NCBI GenBank assembly: GCA_038373865.1
Contig: JAXGGA010003960.1
Location: forward strand, 30,710-94,709
Direction: 5' to 3'
DNA length: 64,000 nucleotides
Source: Uloborus plumipes
Taxonomy: Eukaryota; Arthropoda; Arachnida; Araneae; Uloboridae
Below are positions 1-14,200 of this stretch, one piece after another. Position numbers and translations under genes: made by a program. Position 1 is the stretch's first letter, and each line of letters opens with the position of its first letter. The notes beneath the pieces were generated by a model. It did not search any database. It saw nothing but the letters and a program-made list of their open reading frames with translations, and had not been told where the DNA came from.

Positions 1-1863
1 CATCCTTATTTTGAAGTTCGGTCTCAATATTTTTATTAGCATTAAAGTTATAATGTAGCATGTGTGTCCAAGTTATTACTTGTCACCCTATATTGTCATA
101 ATAATTTTTGCATCTTAAAATAGCTTGAGTCAAAACATCCAGCACACAACATCTAACATCCAGCCCCTGGCATTAAATTGAATTTTGACGTCTCAAACTC
201 AAATTAGTTTTTTTACAATCACAAATAACAATTTGTTGAGCTTTTGGTTTCTACAAATGATTTCTATTGAAACCATAAATTTGAAAAACCTAATTTGAGT
301 TCAAGATGTCAAAATTCATATGGATGACAAGAGCTGCACCGACTAGTAAGCACTGATGTGCAGACACAGGTATATAATAGGGAAGTTTTTGATTTTTTAA
401 TTTTATTTTTAAATGATAGAGCAACACACCCGAATATCATCGGTGAAAAAAAAATTCTGATATGAGAAAAAGATCTTTTTGAAATCATTTTTAAAGTTGA
501 AGCGAGGGTGACGTCACAGGGCTTGTGGATTTTTTGCTCTTTGAACACAAAGTTTCAAACTTTAGCGAGAAACTTCGCAATCGGGCCAAGTGGAAACTGG
601 TTTACAGTGCTTTCTTAGTGCTGTTCCAAGGGTTACCGGCAATAGACAAAAGTTGCCACGTAATGCCTCTCTAAAATCTTGAATGTGGTTTTCCCATAAA
701 AGGTTAAAAACAATCATCGCTGACATGTTATTGGATAGCATTTTGACAAATCTTGTTTCCATAGTTGAATTAATAGACTTAAACTAATTGGTAACAGAAG
801 GAAAAAAAACTTTGAAATGAAAAGTTAGTACAACTGCAATAAAATTTTTGCGGGTGAAAGGCCGATATTAGAGTCATCCCATGTCACTGGTTTCATATTT
901 CAGGAGCTTTTTTTTTTTTTGCTTGTGGGTTTTTTTTAAATTTATTAAAAATCAATCATAGTGTTTCAAAATTAAGCGATAATGAATTTTTGTGTTTTGT
1001 TGCTATTTTAATCCTGGCATAATATACATTTTTAAGTTTTGCATTTTCATTTTGTAAAATTTTAACAAGCAAGTTTTAGTAAAGCTCTAAAAAAATAAAT
1101 AAATAAATGAAACGAGATGCATTGCAACATTTCAGTGTAAGGTCTGTGATGCATGAGGCTGTAGAAATTCCCACATCGATCTTGCAATACTATGCAATAC
1201 CTCAACTGATGTAGTCGAAACAAAACCATTAGTTGGGTTGAAAGTTCACAGTTAAAGGCTGAATAGATAAGAGCAATTCATGAAAAATATTTAAATTGAT
1301 AGCAATCGAAAGAACATATTAGATATTTTTTATTCAAAATTTATGTGTCCTCATTACTGAGATTTAAGGATTTAATGTCTCCTGAAATTTAAAGAAGAGC
1401 AAGCCAAATTAAAAAGCTTATTTAGAAATTGAAGGTGCTAAGCAATTTCACTATTTGAATGTTTTAGGGCATTGATTTCCAAAGCGTGTGAAATATGTCT
1501 TCCACTCACCACAAAACTCACTAAATTTGACCTTTCTTAAAATCTTCGCAAACTTTAAGACATCATATTTTAATAACATGGACACAAGGCTAAATAATTT
1601 ATGATTTTATAAACATGTTTTACTATGCTCTTTCGATTTCCACTTATTCAAATTATTTTCACTATTGTACATTTCATTATTGGATGGAATAACTGAGTTG
1701 GCTTTATATTGCATAAAGTCTTAATATTGTTTTACATTAATAAGTAATTTTTTCATGTTCTTAAAAATGCGTGAATGCAAAAAATTAAATAAGATTTTGT
1801 ATGCCTGGTAGAATTATTCTAATCTACAGAGCAATAAATGCACAAAATTTAAGATGAAAATAT
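1..1863. other. 3' flank of APC10, no gene seen
   Basis: AT-rich sequence past the APC10 polyadenylation signal. Short open frames exist but none resembles a protein I know and none has codon bias. The only structure I see is the imperfect inverted repeat at 178-319. Confidence 0.5.
178..319. repeat. Imperfect inverted repeat, MITE-like
   Basis: About 30 bp at 178-207 (ending aactcaaattag) is repeated in inverted orientation at 290-319 (starting ctaatttgagtt), about 26 of 30 positions matching, with an ~80 bp loop. No clear target duplication was found, so this may be the core of a small MITE or SINE. Confidence 0.45.
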
Positions 1864-1869
1864 TTTATT
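1864..1869 (-). terminator. Candidate APC10 polyadenylation signal
   Basis: TTTATT on the plus strand reads AATAAA on the minus strand, about 140 bp downstream of the APC10 stop codon. Spacing is plausible for a short 3'UTR. Such hexamers are common in AT-rich DNA, so this is an inference. Confidence 0.45.
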
Positions 1870-2007
1870 ATGAAAAATTTTAAATGCATAAAAGTATACA
1901 AAACATTGATTAAAATGTACTTGAAGAAGAAATGCAGTTGAAAGAAAATTACCAAATTAACACACCATATTGCCAGTTTTTACAAATTTCACATTTTACT
2001 GTCTTTT

Positions 2008-2293
2008 TTACCTAATAGTACTATATGCAGAACATTCAATGCTAGATAACATAGGAAACTTAATAGCTGAAATGCAATTACTTTCAACAGGAGTATGAAC
2101 TCGAATTTGCCTCATATGGGTATCTCTTCCATTTTGATGATTAGAGAGCACTGCAATTTGTACTAAATAAGTACGAATAGGCTGATCTAGAGCATCCTTT
2201 AAAAGAATCTTAACCCATCCAGTTGGTTCATTCAACTCCAATACTTCAATTTCTTGAAGGTCATGAAAATGTGTTCCTGCACGAACAGAAATC
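2008..2293 (-). CDS. APC10: APC10 coding exon 3 (terminal)
   Basis: 286 nt from acceptor TTCTTGCAG (AG 2295-2294) to TAA at 2010-2008. It encodes residues 83-177, with [37 protein letters not shown] and the final STIR. The last two residues, Ile-Arg, are the conserved APC3-binding tail. Taken alone this exon gives a 77-residue open frame, which is only the C-terminal part of the protein. Confidence 0.97.
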
Positions 2294-5200
2294 CTGCAAG
2301 AATAAATTATTAAAACTATGATTTTTACATTCTACACAAATATTTTCAAAGCTAGTATTAAAATTGCAGCAAAACAAATAAAAGTTACAAATAAAGAAAC
2401 TAAAAATCACACACACACAACTGTGGAACAACATCTTTAAAATTACAACATTGTTTAAAATTTTCTTTTTTAGTTTCATGTAAAATCATTAATTTTAAGT
2501 AAAAAGTATGCAACAACAAAGTAAAAATGTACAGATGATTGGAAAAATTACTACCTAGTGTAGGGGAAAGTAGGGAGGTTTGACCCCCATTTTACTGACA
2601 TTTTTCTACTTTTTTAACTGTTAGAAAAATTCCAAATTGACATTATTTATTTCCTAATGAAAGCTGGCAACTTTTTACGTTATCATTTTTTACTTAAATT
2701 ATATATTAATTGTTTCAATACTAATATCGGCAAGAGTGCAAAGCATGTTATAGCATTCCCAGACAATGTGGGATGTCATAACAACTTTATTTAATGCCTT
2801 TAAGGCAGCTTGATTGTCAGAGAAGATGTAAACACATTTTCTCCTGTAGCCCCAGTTCAAGCAAATAACGCAACACATCAGGATAGCAAACATCTCAGCC
2901 TGAAAGACAAAGGTGAATCTACCCAGGGGGCATGAGCATTCAGTACTATAACTAGGACAAAAGACCCCGTCCCCAGTGCTCTTGTTCATCTTAGAACCAT
3001 CAGTGTACCAGAGAGAGAGAGTGTAAATCTTATTGTGACATAAAGGAGCATATCTCCAGTCACATCTAGAGGGAATAGTCACTGCATAAGGTATGTCAAA
3101 AGCATATTTGCTAATCATATAATCGCTAGGCAAGCCGAAAAGAGGATGTCTAAGTATATCCTCATCAAAATTCTTATAGGAAAGATACAGAGAATAGGAC
3201 TTCCAGAGACATAAATGCTTTAGCCTCTCCATGCACAGAAAAGCTTCTACTTCAATCTGCATATGACGGGGGCATAAGCCCAAGAGCAGTTTCATTGCTA
3301 CAGTGGGTGTGGTTCTGATACTTCCAGTCATGTACATGAAACTTAAAGAGTTTAGACAATTTTTGCAGCATTCAAATGAATTTGCATTTTAATGAAATCT
3401 TATATGAAACAGAAGGATTTCAGTGGTCTCAAATTTAAATTCTAAAAAAAAAAAAAAATCCTATAGCAATGCTCCCTCCTTCCTCCTCACTATTCACTGA
3501 GCCACAAACAATTAACAATGTATGTCACATTTTATGAGATATTTCTTTATAAGATATTACCTAGATCCATGGGTGCAAGTTTAGTGATGTGCTCAAGACG
3601 GAAAATATTTTGAGTAATACTACTTGAGTAATGCCCCCCCCCCCCCCCATGCTACTTGGATCAATTTTTTTTTTTTTTTTTGCATTTTTGAATATTTGAG
3701 CTGAATTTGATTTTTTTTTTTTTTTTTTTTGTAGCAATGTGAGCCTTCTTTTAGGTGAAGCATTTCAAGCATTTTGTTATGTGTGTAGCAAAGGGGGTCT
3801 CCTTCACGGGTTTTCTACATCGTGGCTCTGAAAACGTAAAATTGAATGAATGTCAATAATATGAACGGGGGCTCCCCCGGAGCTTTTGAAAAAAAAAAAT
3901 CTAAATAGAGTATATACTCACGTATAAGTCGAGAAATTTAGTCCAAAAAATGAAGTATAAAGTTAGGGAGGGGGTCAACTTATACGCGGGGCAGAATTTC
4001 CGAAAATTGTTCTCGAATAACTCTTGGGAAAAAAACACTCAAAAGCGATAAGATTTTTTCGATTCAGTCTAATTATTTTAAACAGACACTAAAGAAGTAA
4101 ATACTCATACATTCTACTGTATTTTTGCAAGGTTTGATTGTGAAATAAAGAATAAATAATTACAATAAACGGACTGACTGCGCGAAATTGCCGTACTCGC
4201 GAATTTTCCGATTGATGGTGTTTATATTTTTAAAACAATATGATACGGCTACATCGCACAACTATATTGGTAATAATGCAAAATAAAAGCAAAAGATAGT
4301 AAGAATTATAACTGCAAAATCGAACCCTTACAAAAAACTGCGATCTCAAAAATGAATCCTTTTTGTGAAAAGGAATAACAATCGTGCTATTTTCAACACA
4401 AGAATGCTCACTGCATTTCATTTTCTTTCTTTTTAAAACTTTTTTTTTTTTAATTGCGGTGAAACGTTCCCGTATCGGTCTTGATTTACAAAAATCGTGA
4501 TCGCAAAAATGAACCCTTTTTGTGAAAAAGAATAACAGTCGTGGTGCTGTTTTTAACAAAAGAATGCTCAGTGCATTTCATTTTCCTACTTTTCAAAATG
4601 TTTGTAAACAAAAATCGCGACAAAATTTTCCCGATCGTTGTCGGCCATTTTGGTAATGTAAAGGGGATGTTTGGTAAGGGATATCCTTTAGGAGCCGGGC
4701 GGTACACATGCTGTACCGTAAGTCTTTTTTTTTTAGAAGACGGGGTTGAGATTTTTACCCTTTGGAGCTGGGGATTTTTTCAAGGTTTCATACAAAGAAA
4801 AATTTCTAAAAAACAGCCCGGATCCAAAAGGATATGGTTCAGAGGCTTCTTTTGAGACTGTCGATTCCAAAAGCGCAATTCAGACTATCGCAAAAAAATA
4901 TTAGAAAGAGGAGGGTTGAGGACTCTTGGAATTATCTTGTAATTGAAGCTCCAAAAGTTAAAATCTGGGTTTGTACATACTTCATTAAAAAAAAAAAAAT
5001 ACAAAGGGTCCAGAAAAAAATCCAAGGAGCATAAAAATGTAAGGAATTACCGCAAACCTAAACACGAATGCGTTAAAAAAACGAAGGTAACAAGACAACA
5101 CGTAATTCAATAGCTGAATTTCCACTCATATTGATTCAGAATAAAAGCAACAATCAGCAAAAACCGTAATCGCAAAAGGAATTAATCCTTTGAACGAGAA

Positions 5201-8200
5201 CGCACGTTGCAAAACACAAAAATAAATGAAAACAGCAATACCATTTTTCAAAACCTCACCAACTTATTTCTTTTTTATTTTTAGTTTTGCTCTGTCCAAA
5301 AAATTTGCTAATGGCGCTCTTTTTTCGTTTGTACGATCATGCTCGATAGCTATGATGCATCCGCTCATGAGGTGGTGCGACATTGACATTTATGCGGCAC
5401 CGCAGCGAGACCGACTATATTAGGCGCCAATTATTCTTTATGTTCAGTAATCAAAACGTAATGATTTCTTTTTCTAGCCAATTGCAAACTTGATTGAAGA
5501 TGCGTCAGTTTCTATTCGCCAAATTCCAAGGAAAACTTAAGGGGTTCCAAGAATCTAGAAAAGTGTTATTTCCAGGTAGTTTTCCCAGGAGTTTGTGTGC
5601 ATCCTTCGCAAATTTAGACGATTTTTAATGATATCAGGATCGGTTGTGCTCTCCGGAAACTGCATTAATGAAGAAGAAATATTTTAACTTGGTACTCTTT
5701 GAAATATTCATTAATTTTAAAAATAAACATAAAAGGAACTGAAGATTTTCCCATTCAGGTGATGATTTATTGGAAAAATTCATATTGAGTACAGATTTTT
5801 TAACATCCTCTCGCCCAGGGGGGAACTCGAAATGTCACGTCCGCTTCAATTTTGAAGATATTTACGAAACTCTTTCCCACATCGACTGCGTAATTTATTG
5901 TTTTCAAAACTTCTCTTTTGGAAATATTTTATAAGAGCCCCCCTCCCCCCATATTACTAAAGATGACATATCGCTGCTTGAAATGAACAACGGCATATCT
6001 GCAAAAATTGATTTTTTTTTATTACATCAAAAAATTCTGTTTTTTTACTCTTTCTTGTGGTATTATCGGCATATCTCTAGTTTCAAAATATCACGCAGCA
6101 ATCGTTAATATCGTTGTGCATAGTTATTATTTTGGCGCGCTTTTCCCAGTAAACAACGACACAGCCGCCATTGTGTCAGTTCTGAATAAGTGCTTGGAGT
6201 GTCTATCATCTATGTCTTTGTAAGTTGATTCGACATAAGTACCCTTAATACCATTTTACTTCAAAATGCCGTTTTACTGCAAAAACTTTGAAACGCTATC
6301 CTGAAAAGTCGTGTTTTGCAGATATGCCGTTGTTCATTTCAAGCAGCGATATATTTTTTTAATTTGCAGAGGAGAAATCCCGAATCATCACAGTGCGCCG
6401 ACTTAAAAAAAATTAGCATTTTTACGAATCTGTTTTAGAATTCTTTTACCAGAGCTCTTGCCCCCCCCCCCCCCACCCATTTTTCAAAACTCATTAAAAC
6501 TTCGGAAGTGAAAGTTTACGGGCTTTCTATGGAAAGAGCAGCGTTTTTTCAAACATACTATTTTTTCGTTTCTTTCCTTCTCCCAGCCCTTTGTTTTGGC
6601 CAATTTTTAACACTAACAACATATCAAAAATGCAGGAGCAGTTGTCCATCGTTATTTCAAATATGCTGTAGATTTAACCCAAAATCCGATTTTTGTTGCT
6701 TCTTCAAAGTCATGCGCTCTGCTCCTGTTGCGTAGATATTTCATCTTCCCGTCAGCTAACACATGGGGCATCTACAGATGATGTCACTTAGTCACCGCAC
6801 ATTCCACTTCAGACATTTCAGTAAACACATGGTTTTTATTTATATGCGTGTTAAGATGAGGGAGAAGATCACAAATGAATAACGGTAGATGATCGATCGA
6901 TCGATGATCGATAAAAGATGATAGAATATTGCGATAAAAGATAATAAATTTTCAAACAGAGACAGAAGAAAGTTAATTAAAAACAGAAAATAGTGCGAAC
7001 TCCAGGTCTTCATCAATCAGGTTCAGTCTGATTGGTCAGGTCAAGTATAGTACGGCAATAACATCATATCTACTTATAAGAAGTTTCACTGCTGCTTGAT
7101 GCTGAAAGCCACGCCTCCAAAACTGGTTTACGGCAGCCATTGCATAACAAAACGAAAACTGTGGAAAGTTCAGAGTTCGCGAGATTCGGCAAGGGAAGAT
7201 ATAAATCAAATATATTTACAGCATTGATGTTAAATGGGTGGATGGATTGGGATAATGATTGCTACACATGAATTTGATTTTTTAAAGATTGAGAAAACAA
7301 ATTTCTTATAAATTAAAAACTGAAGGAAGTCATAAAATTTCCTTTCCGTCCCGAGCTCCGTCTCGCCAATTTCGTCAAGACGGAAATCCGTTAAAGGAGA
7401 TTTTACAGATAGTTTAAAATATAAGATTAGCTATCCTGTAAGTAGCTATATCATCACTGTTCATGGCTTATGTACAAAATGGAAGGGATTTCGCATCAAG
7501 AGACACCATTGCACGGAAAACCACAGTACGTATAAGCACGGCTTCATTAGATAGTGTTTTACACAGGCTGTATCATTACTCAAAACATCAATGGTGAAGA
7601 TTTGCCCGCTAGAGAGCGCTGAACAATCACCCCCCAAATGCTTGTTTACATTTATTAGCATATTGTTTCTGCTGAAAAAGTGATGTTTATCCTATCTTTA
7701 AGGGTTAAAAAATATTGATATAGTTAACTGAAGTGGAGTACACAGTGAATTGATGCCGAAGGCCTTATTAGTACTGTTGTTTAGGGGAAATAAATTCCCT
7801 TTTCAGGTAAAGTTGGTCACAACTCATGATTCAGTTATATGACATTCATTCATCTGTTTACTTTCTTCGAATTACCAACATATAGCAATGGCGTTCAATT
7901 TTGACACCTCTGCATTAATAAAATATATGCTTAAATTCGCAGCCGATAAATAAAAATGTAGCAATGAAATAATATTGTTCTATTTACTATTTCGTTTCAT
8001 TATTATTGCTCACACGATCTTAATTGCTACACAAAAGCTCAAATGCTCATTTTGATAGCGTTGACGCATCAGAGCGATAAATAGTGAATCTATTCGACGA
8101 TACATTTCATTTTGATGCCCCAGAGTGAAATGTACTGTAATGAAGGGATGGTGTTCAACGGAAAGACGATTGACAACAAAACATATTAATTTTTTTTATA

Positions 8201-11200
8201 ACAATGAAGTGAGCATACATAATCGCTTGATAGTAAAGAGCAATACAAGTACGAAAAAATAAACAAAACTACAATATTGCGACGACCAACTGTATCATGA
8301 CGAACTATGGACTGAATTTTAAAAAGTTCTATGGCAACCCATTGGTAGTATTGGCACGCTTAGCGAATAGATTCGCCATTTATCATTCTGCGGTGCCAGT
8401 GTCGTTTCATAGTTAATTAATAATCAGAATCAATTAAAATGAAAAATAATTTGCTCACTAATTAAAATAAGCGGTTAAAATGCAGAATAAACCAACAAAT
8501 AAACCAAGCTATTAAATAATGTTAAAATATACTAAAACAATTGAATACCAAATTGTAAAATTGTCGCCAACAAATTAACTTTTAATTTTGTCTTTTATTA
8601 TCTGATTTGTATATAATGTTAGTTACCATAAAATTTGATAGATGTCGCTGGACAATTACCACCGTTTTATCCCAAGGATTTTGATCAAATGAAGTAGCCT
8701 GTATAAGACGCTTTCTAGTGAAGCCTTGGTACAAGGAGCCATAAATTCCAGTGGGGCTCCCAAAGTCCAGACCTCCACGGATCCCTTCCTGAATATCTAC
8801 TAACTTTACGGACCCCCCCCCCCCTGTATTAAAAAAAAACTTGATTTGATACATTTAAATATTTTTTATAAAATGTTTGCACATTTGTTTCAGGTACACA
8901 AAATTAATTATTTGTAGCATGTTAACATACCTCTATTTCCTACATTGACTTGTAAAATATAAGAGAATCTAACTTTTTTAAGCCAAAATAAAGCTAAATA
9001 TCTCTTATCACGTGCAATTTTAGCTTCAAGTTCATCACTTAGGTCAGGAGATCGGAAAGTTCTATTCCGAATTGGATTTTAGACATACAATGTCAAACAT
9101 AATATACCATACATACCACAAAATAATATAACGTTAAAAATGTTATTTTAGGACTGGAAATATGTGTCAAAATCCAGGGTTTAGGGACATTTGCTACTTC
9201 CTTCTTGTTCGTACACAAGCACTTTTTTATTCTTTATAAATGTGCTTTCATTTCGAATTAAAATATTGTTACCCATCCTTCAATTTCATTTATGTTTTGC
9301 GTTTTAGCAGGATAGCACTGCGGACACCCTGGCATAAGCTCCCGGACCATTGAGGGTCCGCAGACCACACTTTGGAAAATTCTCATATATTCCATGAAAA
9401 ATGTCATGGAGTGAAAATGTTAATCTGTGTAATATTCAAATAACAAATTTTAAGTTTTATTGAGGAAAATTATTGAATTAAAACTATCCAGTAAAAAACA
9501 ATAAAGAAAATGCTGATTTCTGAATTCCATATTTAAAAAGGGAAAAAAAAACCTCAAACTAAGAAAATTAGTCTGTTTGCTAGGTAAAAATACCTGCTAG
9601 GGGTGTAGCTTTCATCCAATTTGTAATCAGCATATATGCAGACATCTTTAACAGTTGTTTTTTTACGAAAGTGAATGTTTACTAAATGAGGTTGAGGACC
9701 ATCAGACTGCCAGTAAGTTTCTAAACAGTCATCTCTAAGTTGATCTACACCAAATCCTGAAAATAAAAATTAAATACACGCTTATAAATGAGATGAATAT
9801 TTGATTAAACTTTAATTTCAAAAAATACAGTTAACAAACAAAAGCTTTTTTTTCCATGAAAATCCCGGATTAAATACCAAAATATAAAATGTAATGCTCA
9901 ACCAATTAATGCCTAGTTTCCCTTTTTAGGGACAGTCCAAAAAAGGGTCTGAATTTCTCCAAAATGAACATTTCAACCAAATAATAGTGTTCAATTAGTA
10001 CCTTGGTATTGTTTCAATTCATTACCAACAGATTGCAGCACATAACCATTGTAAAGTGCGTTCTGTAGCAGTTTTAATATAATCTTTATCAAAACTTACA
10101 TTGTTCACAATCTGAAGAAAAAAAACTAAGTTTTCAAGTTATTCCCAGCTTCCCAGTTAATGTCAATTGCTGATTTTATTTCTTCTTATAAAATGTCTTT
10201 TTAAATATTATATTTCAGGCAGAAAAATATTTTAGTAAAAAAAGTATGTACCCTCTGGGGTCTATCGTAACTTTTAAGGGACAATTTTTCTTTACTTAAT
10301 AAAAAAATTATTTATTTTTCTTGTCCATTAAACACTGTTTGTAACCAGTATACAAAATATCTTTGGGGGAAAAAAAGTCAAGCATTAATGGGTTAAACAG
10401 AGTTTTCTCACTTATGTTTTACAGAAGAAATGAAATGATACCACTCAGTGTTAAATCTAAAAAATACTTAAGCACAACAGCCAAATATACTGTTCTTTAA
10501 ACTTAGTGCTTTCATGGAATGAAACCCTTTGATCCATAAGATTTTTTATTTTGTCTCACGAAACCCTTCTAACTCTTAAAAAATAGACTATGTGAAGTAC
10601 ACAAATATGTTAGATACTGTTTTGCCATTATTTACTACTTTTTAGCGTGATACTTTAAGATATTTTAGGTACAATATGAAAAATCATTTCTAACAAAAAA
10701 ATTGTAACAGTCAAATAAAAAATAGCATAAATTGTGCTTCAGGTGTTACATATTCTTTAGCATATTTGGTGAATTGGATATACTTGCACTTTTTAAAGAG
10801 AAATAGTTGCACCTTATTGATGCTATTTGCTGTTACATTGTATTCTGTATCTACTTCATAATCCTTATTTCAAACAAACACTAATGAACTGCATTAAATT
10901 ATTTACTTTTTTGTTCCCTTTAAATTTTGAATTTGATTTGCGGAAACCCAGAGAGCTGTTGTTTGAAGATCACTGTCAAATACAATACATAGACTATTTT
11001 GAAGTGAATTCTACAAATTAAACTACAGCTCCTTAAACGAATTAAAATGAAAAATACTCAGTTTAAGAATTATATCTGATATTTAGTTGCACAAATTACT
11101 GCTACAGAAATGCATATTAAGTATTTTACTAAAATGTCCGAAAAACACAACTGTTTTAAATTTATGAACATACCATTTGACTAAATATTAAACGATTATT

Positions 11201-14200
11201 AATAAAAAAAGCTATGCTGTTCTAAAGTGGTTTACTTTTTGATGATAGATAAAATCAGTTATTCGCTTAATCCATAATTGCAAGTGTGACATTTGCACAA
11301 ATATATGCCTGCCCTTTAAACGAAGCATTTTAAATGAGATTTTCATTTCGAGATATGAATATAAGAATAATACTAATTTGCACACGTTACGGGAATGTAG
11401 TTTTAAGTCTTTAGTTTAAAAACTTTTTATCTAGAATGTAGGGCTCCCAAATATTGCACACTTAAGATGACTTGCTTTCAAAACCTATAAATATTTCACA
11501 AAAAAGTATGAAACTGGTCTGAAGTTGCTGGGATATTTTGTGGCTAAATATTCACGAAAAAAAATCAATATCATCAGCATATTGAACATGCATGCAAAAA
11601 ATTGCTGAACAATAAAATAATAGAAATAAATAGAAAGGGTGGGAGTAAAACAGTGTTTTTGTAAGGCAATACTAGTTTTAACACATAAACAAAAACATGG
11701 TCGCCACTTTTGATGACTTGGACTTGATGTTTTGGTTGATATTTTAAATGAAATGGTCGCCGTTGGCAAACTGTGACCGCAAATCTAGAAATTTACATCA
11801 TCATTATTTACAAAATCTCTCTTATCCATTTTCGAGTAGGCTGGTACATCATCATCAGCTAAACAGCATAAATTAAGAGAAGGCACTCTTTCTCGTGCTT
11901 TGTTTGCTTATAGATTGATCAGCTTGTAGCTAGTGTAATCGAAGCTGTCTTACACTTTTTGTTTGCAGGGGTGGGGAATAGTCACAGAACTAGTGACAAC
12001 AGCTGCTGATAAAGCAATGGAGCTTGATGCAGGGGGTAGTGAAAGGGTTGAAATTACTTGATCAGAACTGGTTATCATAACTGGGGATGCTGTTGAGGAG
12101 TTTGCATACATGCAGGGCCGGTGATAGGGTGGGCAAAGGAGGCAAATGCATAGGGGCCCGGACTCGCAGGGGCCCGAGCTGACGAAAAATGTATTTTTTA
12201 AATTAAATACATCCCAGTACTTAAAATTTTATGTTCGTTGTGAAAAATTAAAATGACAGATTAAGTTGAAATGCTTTACAGCTGTTCTTTTTATCAATGT
12301 GCTTAATGTGTAGAGAATGATTAGTTTAGCTTCATTTTAAACCAATTATAAACACTGAGGGTAGTGGCACTGGTGCGGCTGTGATAATTTCTAAGCACTG
12401 CTGGTCGCTCACGCTCTCACGGGCCCTTCAGTGCAGTTTTTATATTCTTGTGTGATTGGTTTTATACAATTGTGTTGTTATAAAAAGATTAATTTAACTC
12501 TGATTTTATGAAACATACAGATAATTTTTACAATATTTTATTTGTGTGATATAGCGTTGTAGTTTTTCTATTGCTTTACTGCAATAGAGCACTATTATAA
12601 CTAAAAATGGACACTTACAAACATACATATGGTGCTCAAAAACGCAAAGAAAGGCAAAAGAAAATTGGAAGTGCAAAAAAAAAAGATGCAGAACGATGTA
12701 GTGTTTTTGACATAGAAATTAAAGTAGACGTAGCCACAGTCGGTTTTAGCAACGACCCTACTGACCCTAGAGCAGAAGTTTCTCATAGTTTTGACGAACA
12801 CTCTAATACTGAAGAAAGCGAAGATTGTGATAAATGTTATGTTGACGTAGGAAAAACAACGACAGATAGCTTCACCTCAGAACCTGATCCAAAAGAAGAT
12901 ATATTTTTTTGAAGATCACAATACGCTATAAACGTGGATTCTCGGATAGGGAATAACATTATAAATTCAGATTTTGGACTTTTAAAAACAAGGTGGTTCC
13001 AAATAATATGATTGAGATTTAAGTGAAAATGAGTCCACCTGTGATGCCATTAGACCTGCCAAGTGACGGAAAAAAGAGCTTTTCCAAAAACAGCTCTTTT
13101 TTCAAAAAATACCAAACGGAGAGAGTGTTGAAAGAGACTGCCTTGTATGGAGTGAGACTGCTGAGTCCTTATTTTGTTTTCCATGTAGGCTTTTTCATAA
13201 GAGTATTGGGGGAGAGAAACCAAATATGTCCGTTTTGTTAAGTAATGATGGATGGAAAAAGGAATATGGATGGCGGAAACTGTACAATAAGTTACCATTG
13301 CATGAAACAAGTGCCTTCCACAAAAGTAGCTACATCCAATGGAGAGAGTTGGAAAGGAGGCTAAGATGTGCATCAGACATCCATTCTCAGCTCAACTCAG
13401 AATTGGCTTCAAAAACAAAATATTGGAGGGATATATTTTAAAGATTGCTCTCCGTAGTCATGTTTCTTGGAGAGTGAGGATTAGCTATCAGAATGACCTC
13501 TGAAAAAATAGGGGATCCCAACAATGGAAACTTTTTGGGTCTGATAGAGCTATTGGCGGAATATGAACCTTTGCAAAGAGAGCATATTTCAAAAGCTCAT
13601 TATCTGTCTAAGGACTCATAAAATGAGTTTGTACAAGACGTACAAAGATAACATAAACATTGAAATTTTCAACGAAATAAAACACTTAAAGTCAATCCAT
13701 AAGACCAATTTCTTCTGAACGCTCTAGGGAAGATTAAACTGAATAGTTTGTTCCTGAACATTACTATAGTAATCATGTTGTTCTGCTGCATCCCTGTATC
13801 TATAAGTCAAGGAGAGAGAAGTTTCAGTTTGATGAAAAGGATAAAAAGTACTAATCAATTGACAATGAACCAAGAAAGAATGAACAATCTCAGCATTCTG
13901 TCCACGGAATCTGATTTGGCAAATGATAATATCATTCATGACTTTGCAAGGAAGACGGCTAGACGAGTAGTATTTTCATGTGATGTGCGATTTTAAAATG
14001 ACTAACATGTTTCAATTTTCATTTTTATATTGATTATTATAATAAAAATTCAATGGCAGAACCTCCAATATTTTTTGGGGGAACGACAACATAAGGATCT
14101 ACTATCCGGACAAGCGAATTTTTTTATTAAGCACAGTGTCATCAACACCTCCTAGACTGGGAGGGGTTGATGACACCTCCTAGACTTCCCAGTCTAGAAG

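Larger units (their letters stand above)
2294..9593 (-). other. APC10 intron 2 (7.3 kb)
   Basis: Intron with a GT donor at 9593 and an AG acceptor at 2294. It contains the RNase H fragment at 2699-3337, a direct duplication at 4331-4603, TIR elements at 5971-6349 and 8060-8396, and C15 at 3634-3648. Other stretches (6350-8059, 8400-9590) are AT-rich with no recognisable gene. 8582-8854 is open on the minus strand but unrecognised. Confidence 0.8.

Noticed and set aside
4230..4855. Open frames of 104-109 codons on both strands
   Set aside because: They cover a local tandem duplication and T-rich runs; the peptides are low complexity and match nothing.
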